A stretch of DNA of 64,000 nucleotides, from contig CANTUR010000164.1 in NCBI GenBank assembly GCA_947683625.1, forward strand, positions 286,501 to 350,500, written 5' to 3'. The DNA is from Mallotus nudiflorus. Lineage: Eukaryota > Streptophyta > Magnoliopsida > Malpighiales > Euphorbiaceae. Positions 11,892-25,550 of the stretch are shown here, one piece after another. The notes under the pieces are model-generated. The model was not told the origin of the DNA, did not search any database, and worked only from the letters and a program-made list of their open reading frames with translations. The number at the start of each line of letters is the position of its first letter. The first letter of the stretch is position 1. Position numbers and translations under genes: made by a program.

Positions 11892-14492
11892 CCCAAGCTC
11901 CTTCTCTGGCGTCGGTTAGCTCCCATTTTCCCCATTTGGCCGAAACTTCCTCTCCTCGTCGTCGACTACGATTCCGGCCATCGTTTTCGACACCGCCGAT
12001 ATCTTTATTCTCTTTGAGCTCTTGTGAGTGTGATTCTAGCTTTGGTTTGAGCTTAAATGGTCTTGATTTGCTTAGGTTTCGAATTTTCGAATTCAGCTAT
12101 ATTAGGGTTTTTGATTTTTTTGAGCTTTGAATTGATTGATTCATGGAAACTCCCTTCACAAATGTTGATCCTAGTAGCTTAATCTACATGTATGAATTTT
12201 TGAGGAATTTTTGGAGATTATTTTGATTTTTGGGTATTTTTGAATATTTTAATATTATTTTCTAATTTTCGGAAATTAATTATTTAAATTATGAAATTGT
12301 GTTTTATGGTAATTATAGGTGTTGAAATGAATTATAGGAATTTATTTGGAATTTTTATGAATTTCTATGTATTTATTTTGAATTATTGAAGTTTATGTAA
12401 TTTGGGAAATTAGGGTTAATTATGTTGTTAATTGAAATTAATTGGTTCATTGAGTTTAATTATTTATATTATTGATAAATATGTTGAGAAAATCAATTTT
12501 GGATAATTTTATAATTTTTGGTGAATTTTTGAAGTAATTTTAGTATATTTATATATATAAGGGCATTTTTGTAATTTTACCCTAAATTGGCTAAAAATGA
12601 AATTTAATTGGTTTTAATAGTTAATTAAGGTATAAAAATGATTTATAAAAATGATTTAGTATTTTTAACTAATTAAAACTATTTTTCACGAATTATTTTC
12701 AAATATATATAATATACGATTTTTCTAATAAAATGAGTTTTTATCGGTTTTTAATGTGTTTAAAGGTTAATTATGTAATTTCTACGTATAAAATGAATTT
12801 CTATGTTATAAGGATATTTTTTATATTTCTGAAATTATTCTGTGTTTGTGGACCCTGGTCGGTAGACTGTAATTTGGAGTCCGACCGAGGGGTTGTGGTT
12901 GAGTGTTGAGCTTGTTTTTCAAAGTGTGTTTCTTTGTAGGGTCGGCTCTACTCTTTGAGTAGAGAGATGTCCATTTTACAGGGGAGGTTCTGCCGAATTT
13001 TCGATAGAATTCTCGTAAAATGTGATATCCGATCGAACCCTAATCTCAATTCTGTGTTTAATATTCTATATCGAATTCTAGGATTTCTGTTAGGGTTATT
13101 CTGATTTTGTCGTTATTGTTTGTTTAGTTGCGCCGAGATCGAGGGCTAGTGGACCAAGCCCGTCGGATCCATCTCGTGGAGCGCACTAATTTGTGAGTTA
13201 CTATTATATATATATATGCTTAGGATGCATGATTTAGAAATATACGTTTTATTTTGATTAAAATGCATAAATAATGTGATTTGTATTTAAGTATATTTTT
13301 GGTATATTTTTGGTATATAATAAATTATATACATGTTTTGTTAATAAATTATATTTAAAATGTTTTTAAATATATTTCTAGCTTAATTTATAATTTGATT
13401 GGATTTATTTGACGTATATATACTCGAAATATACCTAGTTTACTTTTGGTATATTTCCAGTGTATATATGGTTTATGTTGCTATTTTATTTAAATTCATG
13501 CATCATTTATTTGTGAATGAATGTTTTATAATTATTAATGAAGGATATCGATAGAACATGCTACCTATTGGGCAGCACTAGGACCGAGTACGTACCGGTG
13601 CGCCTATAGCATTTAGGCTATATTTCTAACCATTTGTGGATATTGATATATTTATGATTATTTGATGAGATATGGTTTGGAGGTGTGATTGCTGGAGCTC
13701 GGTTGACCAAGTGTCTCGGGGCCAATCACACTGGCAGTCAGACTACTGGAGCTCGATTGACTTCGTGTCTCGGGGCCAGTCTACTGTCTAAATGGATTAA
13801 GTGAATATATTTGGATTAAGTGAGCCTGTATGGCTAGAGTGTTGTCTAACACTGATTGAGGTTTCGATATCATAGGGTTCTATTTGATCCTTCATAAAAG
13901 ATGATTTTCAATGAAATATATAAAATGATTTTATTGCATTTATGTGTATTTGCCTGTATATATACATATTATATATATATATATACTGTTGACTGTATGT
14001 ATTGTCATTTAGTGTGTATGTATATATATTATAGTAATTCACTCAGTGAGGTCTGACTCCCCTCCGTTGACAATTTTTCAGGAGAGTCAACATCTTCAGA
14101 CCTCAGTAGCAGGCCTGTACGCCGGATTTCTTCCGCCCCGGCTTCTTTGTGTAAATTGCTTACTTGAGTCTTATTTTTATAATCTAGACACTGCAGTAGT
14201 TGTAAATTAATTTATGGGATTTTATGTATTTTATTTATGTGAGATATTGTATTATGAGAACTGGATTTGTATTAAAAGATTTATATATATGAGATGAAAT
14301 TTGACTTAAATCCAGTTGGTGAAAATAATATTGTGATAATTATGATATTTATGATTTTTATTTCCGCTGCATTATATATTGCTACTATTATTGCATGTTT
14401 TATTTTTTTTTTTTAGGCTTGCTACGGGTTCCGGATTCGAAAGAATTCTCGTTCCCTAGCGCCGGTCATGGCCCTTGTTTTGGGTCGTGACA
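11892..14492 (+). mobile_element. Solo LTR B, segment 2 of 2
   Basis: Resumes B after the CCCAA duplication and ends GGGTCGTGACA at 14492, followed by CGACC. B without the insertion is about 3.25 kb. It carries the intron-like segment 12024-12939, the hairpin block 12940-13031, the CCTAKTG hairpin near 13564 and the twin stem-loop near 13685-13785. In stem 2 the arms are CATTTTAC (12972-12979) and GTAAAATG (13015-13022), a paired change relative to copy C. Confidence 0.9.
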
Positions 14493-17019
14493 CGACCACC
14501 ATTTCTTGCTTCTCCAATGTCTAACGACTCCTCTAGCTCCAGTGAGCATGAATCTAACTTTGGTTTAAGGTTTAAACCATTCGTTTTTTAGTTTTCTTGA
14601 ATTTTTTATTTTGAACATTAGGGTTTTTAATTTTTTTTAAGTTTGATCTTGATGAATCTTGCAATCTTTCTTCACAAAAGTTGTTCCTAGTAGCTTAATT
14701 TACATGAATAATTTTTTTTTGAATTTTTTGAATTTATTTTATTTTTTGTGAATTTTTGAATATTTTATTATTATTTATTGAATTTTCGTAAATTAATTTA
14801 TTAAATTATAAATTTGGTATATTTGGTGTTATTATAAATTGATATTAATTTTAGTGTTGAGAAATTAATTTTTGGGATTTTTATATAATTTTTAATAATA
14901 TTTTTAGTTTATGTAAATATTGGATTATTGGGTTAAATTAGTATTTTTGTTGAAATTATTGTTTAATAATGTGTTTTTGTTGATATTAGTATTGTATATG
15001 TTGAGAAAATAATTATTATGATTTTTATAGAATTTTTGGGTAATATTAGATATATTATGGATATTTTGATTTATTAGGGTAATTATGTAATTTTGTGATA
15101 ATTTTAGCTAAATATTATATTTTAGTTGGTTTTATAATTATTTAAGGAGTTAAAATGATTTTTACAAATTAATTACTATTTTTAACTAATTAATACTAAT
15201 TTTTGAAAATTATTTTTAAATAATATATTATATATTATTTTGGTAATTAAATGGGTTTTTAGTAATTTTTAATATGTATTTAGGCTATTTTAGTTATTTG
15301 AATATAAAAAATGAATTTCTATTAATTTATATTGAATTATCGAGAAATTTAATTTTTAATAATATTATATTATTATTTCGGGATTTTTACGTAATTATTG
15401 TGAAAATGATTATATTTAATGTTTTAATGTTTAATATGCTATATTTTGATATTTTAAGGATAATTGTGGAATTTATTGGTTTTTAATATATTGATTATAT
15501 TATTGGATTTTTGGTGAATTGTGGACATCGGTTGAAGAATTGTGCAATTTGGGATTCCAACCGAGAGTTGTGTAAATTTTAATTTTTGAAGTGTATTTTC
15601 TTGTAAAACCGGCTTTACTTTTTAGCATAGAGATGTCCGTTTTACAAAGGAAGCTCTGCTGAATTTTCGGTAGAATTCTTGAAAAATATGCCATCGGGTC
15701 AATTCTAAATTTTGTATTGGTTTGTGTTCTATAATATTAGATCGAGTTTTTTTAGAGGTTTAAATTACATTTATTATGATTTCTATATTTATTTTATTTT
15801 TTTAGTTGTGCTGAGACCGAGGTCTATCAGACCAAGTCTGCCGAGTCTATCTCGTGCAACATGAATCAGTGAGTTATTATACTATATATATATGCATTGC
15901 ATATAAGATGCATGACTCATGATTTTTCATTTTCATTATATGTTTTTAAAGTAATTTAATTTATAATATGATTTGGTATTTTTGGTTTATTTTTAATATA
16001 TGTTGATATATATGTTTGCATATTTTCAATATACATTTAGTATATCTTTGGTATATTTAGGGTTTATTTTTTATATATGCATATTTTATCTTTGTTACAG
16101 ACTTAGCATGTTTAGTATATTTTAGGTATAGTTTTAGTATATTTTCGGTATATTTTGAAATAAATGCATGTTATACTATTGATTCATACTTAAATTGTTT
16201 TTAAGTATATCATTGGTTTATCTTTGGTATATTTCATGTTTGATTTGACTTTATTTGACATATATATACTCGAAATATACTTAGTTTATTTTAGGTATAT
16301 TTATAGTATATATATATGGTTTATTTTATCATTATGACTATTATTCTACATTATTTATTTTCCCGTATATATGTTTTATTTTAAATGAAGGATATCGATA
16401 AAACGTGCTATCTAGTGGGCAACACTAGGACTGTATACATACTGGTGCGATAGATTTAGGGTTGAGTGAGAATTATTTGTGGAATTATGAATTGATTGAG
16501 AATGATATGATTGATTTGATTGAGATGTGATGTGATTGAGAGTGTGGTTGTTGGAGCTCGATTGACCTAGTGTCTCGAGGCCGATCATACTGATAGTCAG
16601 ACTGCTGGAGCTCGATTGACTTAGTGTCTCGAGGCCAGTTTACTGTCCATATGAAATAAGAGAATTAATTTGGAATTAAGTGAGCCTGTATGGCTAGAGT
16701 AATGTTTGTGATTAAGGTTATAATTAAATAGGGTTCTATTTGATCCTTTAATAAAATAAACGTTTTCTGTATTTATTACATATATAAAAGCAGAGTTTGA
16801 CATTTGTGTGAAATGCGTGTATATGCATATATATATAAGAATGTCTGATTGTATATGGTTTAGATTGCATGTATATATATTATAATAATTCACTCAGTAA
16901 GGTCTGACCCCCCCTCAATTATTTTTTTCAGGAGATCTTATATTATAGTAGTAGAGCTTTTCGCCGGCGTTCTTCCACCCCGACTAGATTGTGTAAAATT
17001 TATATTTAAATATGATTTG
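14493..17019 (+). mobile_element. Solo LTR A, segment 2 of 3
   Basis: Continues A after the CGACC duplication and runs to the ATTTG at 17015-17019 where D is inserted. It contains a donor-like CCA|GTGAGC (14542), a decayed hairpin block (about 15609-15690; stem 2 no longer pairs), the CTAGTGGGCAACACTAG hairpin near 16411 and the twin stem-loop near 16545-16640. Decay is greater than in B, C and D, fitting an older insertion. Confidence 0.8.
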
Positions 17020-20000
17020 TGTCACGACCCAAAACAGGGGCCATGACCAGCGCTAGGGAACGGGAATTCTTTCGAATCCGGAACCCGTAGCAAGCCTAAA
17101 AATAAAATAAAATATGCAATAATAACAATAACAGTAATATATATGCAGCGGAAATAAAAATCATAAATATAATAATAACATTCTCATCACTGGATTTAAA
17201 TTTAATACTCATCTCATATATATAAATCTTTCAGTACAAATCCAGTTTCATTATAATACATCTCTTTAAATAAAATACATGAAATCCCACACTTTAATTC
17301 ACAACTACTGCAGTGTCTAGATTATAAAAATAAGACTCAAGTAAATAGTTTACACAAAGAAGTCGGGGCGGAAGAAATCCGGCGTATCGACCTGCTACTG
17401 AGGTCTGAAGAAGTTGACTCTCCTGAAAAATAGTCAACGGAGGGGAGTCAGACCTCACTGAGTGAATTACTATAATATATATACATGCATACTAAATGAC
17501 AATGCATACAGTCAACAATATATATATAATATGTATATATACAGGTAAATTCACACAGATGCAGAAAAATCATTTTATATGTTTTATTGAAAATCATCGT
17601 TTATGAAGGATCACATAGAACCCTAGAATATCGCAACCTCGAAAACAGTGTTTGACAACATTCTAGCCATATAGGCTCACTGAATCGAAATATATCCACT
17701 TAATCCATTTAGACAGTAGACTGGCCCCGAGACACTAAGTCAACCGAGCTCCAACAGTCTGACTGCCAGTGTGATTGGCCCCGAGACACTTGGTCAACCG
17801 AGCTCCAGCAATCACCCCTCCAAACCACATCTCATATATCAAATAATCATATCAAATCAATATCCACAAATAGTTAGTAATATAGCCTAAAGCTATAGGC
17901 GTACCGGTATATACTCGGTCCTAGTGCTGCCCACTAGGTAGCACGTTCTATCGATATCCTTCATTAATAAATATAAAACATTCATTCATAATAAATGATG
18001 CATAAAATTAAATAAAATAATAATATAAACCATATATATACTGAAAATATACCAAAAGTAAATCGAGTATATTTCGAGTATATATACGTCGAATAATTCC
18101 AATACAATTACAAAATAAACTAAAATATACCAAAATATACATAAAAGCATTTTTAAGAATAATTTAGTTATAAAACATGCATATAGTTAAAAATATACCA
18201 AAAATAAACCTAAGTAATGCTTAAATCATTCATGCATATTTTATTAAAATAAAGCATACTTTTCTAAAATATGCATCCTAAAGCATATATATATAGTATA
18301 GTAACTCATCCTAGTGCGCTCCACGAGACGGGTCCGACGGGCCTGGTCCACTAGCCCTTGGTGAAATCCTAGAATTCGATCTAGAATATTAAATACAGAA
18401 ACAGAATTAGGGTTCGATCGGATATCACGTTTTACGAGAATTTTACCAAAAATTTGACAGAGCCTCCCCTGTAAAACGGACATCTCTCTACTCAAAAGAG
18501 TAGAGCCGACCCTACAAGAAAATACACTTCGAAAATCTACACAGAGCACAATCAAAATCCCACGGTCGGACTCCAAACTACAGTTTACCGACCAGGGTCC
18601 ACAAACACAGAACAATTCTGATAATACCAAAAATATCCTTAAAACCTAAAAATACATTTTATAGGTAGAAATTACATAATTAACCTTTAAACACATTAAA
18701 AACCAATAAAAACTCATTTTATTAGTAAAACCGTATATTATATATATAATTGAAAATAATTCACGAAAAATAGTTTTAATTAGTTAAAAATACTAAATAA
18801 TTTGTAAAAATCATTTTTATACCTTAAATAACTATTAAAACCAATTAAATTATATTTTTTAGCCAATTTTTTATAAAATTACCAAAATACCCCTATATAT
18901 ATAAATATACTAAAATTACTTCAAAAATTCACCAAAAATTATACAATTATCTAAAATTTATTTTCTCAACATATTTATCAATAATTAAACTCAATTAACC
19001 AATTAATTTCAAATAAAAACACATTTAACCTAATTTTCCCAAAATTCCATAAACTTCAATAATTCAAAATAAATACTTAGAAATTCATAAAAATTCCAAA
19101 TAAATTCCTATAATTCATTTCAACACCTAATTTAACCATAAATCACAATTTCATAATTTAAATAATTAATTTCCGAAAATTAGAAAATAATATTAAATAT
19201 TCAAAAATACCCAAAAATCCAAAAAATCTCCAAAAATTCCACAAAAATTCATACATGTATATTAAGCTACTAGGAACAACATTTGTGAAGGGAGTTTTCA
19301 TGAATCAATCAATTAGAAGTTCAAAAAAATCAAAAACCCTAATGTGACCGAAATTGAAAATTCGAAACCTAAGCAATTCTAGACCATTTCAGCTCAAACC
19401 AAAGCTAGAATCACACTTACTGGAGCTCAAGGAGAAGAAAGAGACTGGCGGTGTCGAAAATGGTGGCCGAAATCGACGTGATCGACGGTGGCCAAAGTTT
19501 CGGCTTCCCGAGCTAGTTCCGACCAAAACTCAACGGAATAGGGTGCTGCTGGCGGCGGAGAAGGCTGAGGAAGGTGGTGGCACACCGGACGGCACACCAA
19601 CGGTGAGGAAACGGCGTGACAGGCGTCCGGACGGCGAAGGGAAGCAAATCGGGGAAGAAGGAGGCTCGGGGGCAAAATGGTAATTTTCCAAAGTTTTGGT
19701 TTTTTGGTATATTATATGTATATATATATAGATTATACTATATATTAAAATAATATTAAATTACACACATTAAATATACACCACACACATAAAATTTAAT
19801 ATTTTAATGATTTATACTAAATAAAAATAATTAAATAACAATAAAACAAATAAATAATTAATATAATATTAGGGTAATACTAAACCCTAATTAAATAAAT
19901 AATTATATGTATACACTGTGTTTAATATTTTAAAAATATGTATGAGTTCATGCAAGTCCGAAAATATATTTAAAATAATTAATAATAAAATATTTACGTG

Positions 20001-20186
20001 AAAATTTCCCCGAAAATGCAAGTCCCGGGAAAATTTTACGTAAAGCACTGTAAATAAGACACAGTAATTAAAATAGATTTTAAATACATATCAACTCGTG
20101 AAAATATCGTAATATATATTCAAAAATTATTAACACTGTACATCCCGGTACAGTGTAAAAATATTTTAAAAACACGGGATATTACA
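17020..20186 (-). mobile_element. Solo LTR D, inserted in reverse in A
   Basis: A 3167-bp unit reading TGTCACGACCC...GGGATATTACA on the plus strand, so its LTR sense is minus. ATTTG flanks both ends (17015-17019 and 20187-20191). All family blocks are present in reverse order: stem-loop repeat near 17715-17815, CCTAGTG hairpin near 17930, hairpin block 18421-18511, intron-like segment 19420-18512 with donor CCA|GTAAGT, and GC-rich exon-1-like part 19420-19680. The frames over the GC-rich part on either strand are not supported as genes. Confidence 0.92.
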
Positions 20187-20467
20187 ATTTGTATTTTAGA
20201 AACTGTAGTAGTAGTGTTATTATATCAGAAGAGTATTATTTTATTTTTGATATTTTGTACTCAGAGTATTGTAAGAACATTAATTTATTTTTAAAAGAAT
20301 ATTGAGTATCTATTTATGTATTTCGATTTGAAAAATTTTAATTCAGTCATACTTATATTTATTTACTGCATGTGCTTTTATTTCTATTAAGGCTTGCTAT
20401 GGGTTTCGGATTCAAAAGAATTCTTGTTCTCTAGCGTTGGCCATGACTCCAGGTTTGGGTCGTGACA
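20187..20467 (+). mobile_element. Solo LTR A, segment 3 of 3
   Basis: The last 0.28 kb of A, with the family 3' end (gaattc...gttctctagcg...GGGTCGTGACA), followed by the CACTC duplication. This closes the outermost insertion of the nest. Confidence 0.85.
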
Positions 20468-21023
20468 CACTCACACTAAAATTGTATGAAAATGGCTTAA
20501 TTAACAACTTAAACTTAATTGTAAATTTTTAAAATTTTTTAGAGACAACTAAAATTTTTTTTTATGTTAATAGAGAAATAATTTAATAATTTAATATAAT
20601 AAAACATAAAGTACAAACAGATGTCAACTGAAAGGTTAAATAGGCATTCAAAAAATCTATAATCAATTTATAAACTCAGTCTTTGAAGATGATTGTTGGG
20701 GATCTTTCGTATGATTCAGTTGCCGTAAAATGTGTTTTGAATTTCAATTAGGCGGTGACTCTATCTTCGATCTAGACTTATATCCCATGATTGTACTCCT
20801 TAGTGAACCTTGAACCTGTATAGTGCTATAATCGTCAAACAATTAGGGGTGCCGAATCTCACCGCATATAATATCACTTAACAATATTCATTATTAATAT
20901 TTTTTAATAATATAATATACTAATTATAGTATAAATAATATAACTTACACTAATCATCATACATATCTTTAACTAAAATAAAGTCAAATATAAAAGTTAA
21001 TATTATAAATATACTAAGAGTTC
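20468..21023. other. Intergenic sequence, nothing recognised
   Basis: After the CACTC duplication the sequence is moderately AT-rich with no long frame, repeat or RNA gene that I can support. Confidence 0.5.
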
Positions 21024-21428
21024 GGGCTTTTTGTCAAATTGTGGCAAAAATAAAAATAATTTTTTTTTTCATGGTGTATTTTGAGAAATGCTATTTTTTA
21101 GTAGTTTTAAAAAAATTATTGATTTGTTATATTTTTTTTATATGGGTGATAAAAGAATATCATTCTGCCACTTTGAGTGGCGGAATGATTATGCCAAACA
21201 AAGTGGCAAAATTAAAATGGGCATTTGTGTGCATTATTTTAGTTTTTTTTTTTTAATACTAATCAACATTCCGCAAGATAAAGTGGCAAAATGTTGTGAT
21301 TTTTTTTTTCTTTTTAACAAAGTTGTGACTCCTAGCCATACCGCCAGCTTGAATGGCAACTGATCTTTCATTTTATTTGCCATAAACTGACACAAATTGG
21401 TAAAAATTTTTGTTTTTGCCACAAACCC
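21024..21428. mobile_element. MITE candidate, Mutator-like ends
   Basis: The left end GGGCTTTTTGTCAAATTGTGGC and the right end, read in reverse as GGGTTTGTGGCAAAAAC, share the inverted core TTGTGGCAAAAAYAAAAAT. Inside are repeats of an 'aagtggcaaaat' motif. The flanks taagagttc / ctatagttc match at 6 of 9 positions, suggestive of a decayed 9-bp Mutator TSD but not proof. No transposase is encoded. Confidence 0.45.
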
Positions 21429-21541
21429 CTATAGTTCTTTTACCTAACAAAAACAACTTAAAAATTAAAATAAACAGTACTTGTGATAAAAAAATTAATG
21501 AAAGAAATAATAAAAACCTAAATTAATATTGATAATCTTTC

Positions 21542-21547
<6 letters not shown>

Positions 21548-21593
<46 letters not shown>
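21548..21593. repeat. (AT)n microsatellite
   Basis: An uninterrupted dinucleotide AT run of about 45 bases. Confidence 0.95.
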
Positions 21594-21597
<4 letters not shown>

Positions 21598-22725
21598 TAA
21601 TTATATTTGTCATCCTTATTAAGTTCAAAAAATAAAAAGCAAAAAAAATAAGAACAAGTTAGATTTGTGTTTTTATTTTGAAATTTTTACTTTTAAAGTG
21701 TTTTAAATTAAAAGAGCACGACTTTTTCCATCTTATAATTGTATAATTTCTTAAATAACATTTGTTTTATTCAATAAATAAAAATTGATGAAAATTATAA
21801 ATTTATATCGAATTGTATAATTCGACATAAATTCTCATAGTTTACCGATTGACCCATAAATTCATATTAAATTTTTGGATGGATCATACGATTCGTAGCA
21901 TGAATCATGGGATTGTAACAACAACATTGTCACTAGTAGCAATCTTTTTACAAAAATACCCTTGCTATGATTTTGAAACTACACAAATAAAAAATTTATA
22001 AGATATGAATCCTTAAATAATGGCATATTAGAAAATATACTAATTTTATATTATCATTCAATTCGTTGATGTTCTTGATCTCACTCATGACCATGAGAAC
22101 AATGCTATCCATTTTTTTACTTGAATTTCACTTACTCGGGATCATGATTGGAATGCTCACAATTGTAAGGATGGTGCTCATGACCGTGAGAGATTCTAAT
22201 GATGTGCGATTCTCTTTTGACTTATGATGCTCATTGCAATTATAACCAACATTGTGAGGGGTTTTGTGACCCCAAATAGTTTTTTTTTTTTCTCACTCTA
22301 ATTTATTGCTCATTAATTATGACTTTGGTGGACCAACTTAAATACACACCTAAATATATATTGTTAAAATCAAAACTAAGGTAATTAGAAATTTGATCTT
22401 GCAAAGCTGAACACAATACTCTGGGCAATAGCAAACACCACATACCCGCTAAAACCCAAATAAATGATTTTCTATCTTTCATAACTCAAATTTCTCCTTT
22501 ATTTATCTCCCATTCACTTTCCTTTTCAATCTTCTTAATTTATGGTATAAATACGTCTCTTTAATCTTTTATCTTTAACAACATTAAAATGAAAAAAGAA
22601 AGAAATTGTTAAAATTTTGATATTTTTAGGTTAAAGTTGGTATACATGATACTGCCTCTTATTATTATTATCATCATCATCATCATCTATTTGTATTGAT
22701 ACAAATGGTTGTAGTGTAGAAAGGC

Positions 22726-22765
<40 letters not shown>

Positions 22766-23510
22766 GTACTACACCCGTTTTGTCAAATTACAAACTTCCC
22801 AATGGACTGCCTCATGTAATATTGGGCCTAAGCCCATCTCAAGCCAGAAACTTGTTGAGTCAGCAAACAGATCTGTTCAAAGTCTTAAAATGAGATCGAG
22901 TTGGCCTACGAAAGTTGATTTTAAAAACTCTGAACTTGCGCCTGGCCTTAAGCTCCGAAAAAAAGGAAAAATTCTAATACATTTTATATATTTGGCAAAT
23001 TTTAAGATGACTTTATTTTTTATATATTTTACTTGTCCTATATATGAAATTATGTTTTATTCATTTTCCATAAAAAAAAAAAAAGATGTTTCATCCCGAT
23101 TTCAAAACTTATCAATAAATTTAATAACAAATTTTGTATAAAACTAATTTTAATAATTTAAAAATATAAAAAAAAAAAATCAAATTATAGAAATATTAGA
23201 ATATATCGATGCTTAGAGAATCAACAGTTCAAGAATCTTTTTGAATTAAAGAAAAAAAAAAGATCAAAGAACAATAATGAGAAGAAGAAAAAAAAACATT
23301 TCAAATTGTATCATCTGCTATATATATATATGTGTGTGTGTGTGGGGAGTTCAATCGGTAATAATTTTTTGTAGGATAAGAAATAATGCAATACTATATG
23401 TAGAATATATATAATATTGCATTATATATATTCTAATATAATTTAAAAGTGCAAAACCTCAGTTTTGAATACTTATTATATGCAAATGATACCTAGTCTA
23501 AGGGGTAAAG
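21594..23510. other. Intergenic AT-rich sequence with microsatellites
   Basis: No gene supported. It holds an ATC-rich run near 22670-22690 and a long (TTA)n run at 22726-22764. The 2.0-kb stretch otherwise looks like decayed single-copy spacer, slightly more GC-rich at 22790-22960. Confidence 0.5.
22726..22764. repeat. (TTA)n microsatellite
   Basis: About 13 trinucleotide units of TTA/ATT. Confidence 0.9.
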
Positions 23511-23586
23511 GTGAGGTACAAAGAGTTCATAGGTTTAAATTTTAGGTATAAAAAATCAGGAAAAAATTACATAAACGTACATTTTT

Positions 23587-23990
23587 TTGCTTCAATTTTT
23601 TTTATCAAAATGCCTAATTTTTTTCATTACCTATTTTATTTTCAAAAATACTTTTTTTTTTCCTATTTGTCTCTTTTTGTATTATTCTTGTTCTTTCATT
23701 ATTTTTTTATTTTTTGTTTTTGTTTTATCTTTATTTTTTATTCTTTTTCTCTTTATCTTTTTTCTTTATTTTTTTCTTGTTTTATTTCTTTATTTTTTTC
23801 TCTATTTTTTGTTTATTTTTTTCTTATTTTGTGTTATCCTTATTTTTTCATTTTATCCTTATATTTATTTTTAATTTTCTCTATTATTTATTTATTTTTA
23901 TTTATTTTACTTTTTTTCCTTGTTTTATTTTGTCATTTTATTTTAATTTATTTATTATTTTTTATTCTTAGTTTTTGTTTTGGGTATATA
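23587..23990 (+). repeat. T-rich low-complexity tract
   Basis: About 400 bases made almost only of T runs broken by A, C and G (ttttta, ttctttt). All three frames stay open over part of it, giving F/L/I/S-rich translations, which is a composition effect. A reverse-strand counterpart lies at 53925-54340. Confidence 0.8.
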
Positions 23991-24479
23991 TATATATAGG
24001 CATTTTGCTCTATTTCAAAGATTATAATTAATATTTTAAATTATATATCATGTTAGTTTTAATAAATAATTAAAGTTTCAAATATCCTAGAAAAATATTT
24101 TGAAATATAAATTTGTATGTGTGTGTGTATATATATATTAGTCTGATATTCTTTTATTCATTTTTTACATGGAAAATAAACTAAAATATACAAATAATAA
24201 AATAGAAATAAATGAAAAATATTTTCAAGTTTCATGTATTTGAAAAAATACAGGCACTTGAATTCAAATTAATTGATATGCGTATATCAATTATTTTTAT
24301 TTAAATTAATTGAATACAATTATATTTGAAATTCATTACTCAAGACCAACAATTTCTTTGATAATTTTTCTAATAATATATACTTACACAAATTATCATA
24401 TTTAGATATTTTTTTTGAGTTTCATATATTATTTTAAGTTTCAAATACAAATAATATTCAGAAAATATACTTTTGGTTA

Positions 24480-25400
24480 GAGGAAAATGTTCTAATAATA
24501 TACTGAGTTTAGTATCGGATATGATTTTGAAGTTTCACATACATATAATATTCATATAGTATATTGTATTTATGAGTGTAAGATACTGTTTTGAGTTTCA
24601 AATATTTATAACATTCGAATAATATATTATTTTTATTGTATCATATAAAATTAATATTCAAATAATATATTGTTGTGTGTATCATATACGATTTTAAAGT
24701 TTCACTTACTTATAATATTCAGATAGTATATTGTATTTATAAGTTTGAGATATTCTTTTTAAATTTTAGATATTGTTTTGAGTTTCATATATTTTTTGAG
24801 TTTCGGATACTATTTTAAATTTCAGATACTTACAATATTCGAATAATATACTATTTTTATTGTATTATATAAGAACAATATTCAGATAATATACTATTGT
24901 TTGTATTGGATATGATTTTAAAGTTTCACTTACATATAATATTCAGATAGTATACTGTATTTATAAGTTTAAGATACTGTTTTTAGTTTTCAGATATTAT
25001 TTTAAGTTTCAGATATTGTTTTAAGTTTTAGATAGTTATAATATTCGGATAACATACTGTTTTTATTATATCATATAAGAATAATATTTAGATAATATAC
25101 TGTTGTTTGTATTAGATACAATTTTAAAGTTTCACTTACATATAATATTCAGATAATATACTGTATTTATGAGTTTGAGTTAATATTTTTAATTTTCAGA
25201 CATTGTTTTTAATTTCAAATACTTATAATATTCAGATAATATATTATTTTTATTGTATGATATAAGAATAATATTCAAGTAATATACTGTTGTTTGTATT
25301 GGATACAATTTAAAAGTTTCACTCACATATAATATTCAGATAGTATATTGAATTTATGAATTTGAGATATTGTTTTAAATTTTTAAATATTATTTTGAGT
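24480..25400. repeat. Satellite-like tandem repeat, about 170-220 bp period
   Basis: A unit marked by 'gattttaaagtttcac', followed by 'tataatattcagata', recurs near 24523, 24690, 24913, 25127 and 25310, and each unit itself contains several 'aatattcRNataatatac' sub-repeats. About five degenerate units. Unit boundaries are approximate. Confidence 0.75.
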
Positions 25401-25550
25401 TTCAAATGCTTATTTTTTGTATTCTCCTTGTTCCTTCATTGAAGTGGAATAAAATATTATTACTTAATTGAATATTATTATATCAAAATTTTTTAATATA
25501 TTAAAAATTGTCAACTTCTTTTAGAGAAAAAAAATGAATGAATGAATGAA

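Noticed and set aside
19354..19683. Overlapping frames on both strands of about 80-110 codons
   Set aside because: They fall on the exon-1-like GC-rich part of solo LTR D; no matching frame is kept in the other copies.
7446..20467. Reading the A-D units as complete non-autonomous elements (LARD or DNA transposons)
   Set aside because: TG...CA ends, 5-bp TSDs and the PBS next to copy E show that each unit is an LTR; none has paired LTRs around an internal part.
23511..23999. A 162-codon open frame rich in Phe, Leu, Ile and Ser, looking like a membrane protein
   Set aside because: The DNA is a T-run tract that leaves all three frames open; there is no gene-like codon pattern, and the reversed tract at 53963-54193 gives the same kind of false protein.
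24480..25400. Regularly spaced repeats considered as a CRISPR array
   Set aside because: Units are long, degenerate and lack constant-length unique spacers, and the context is a plant nuclear repeat region.
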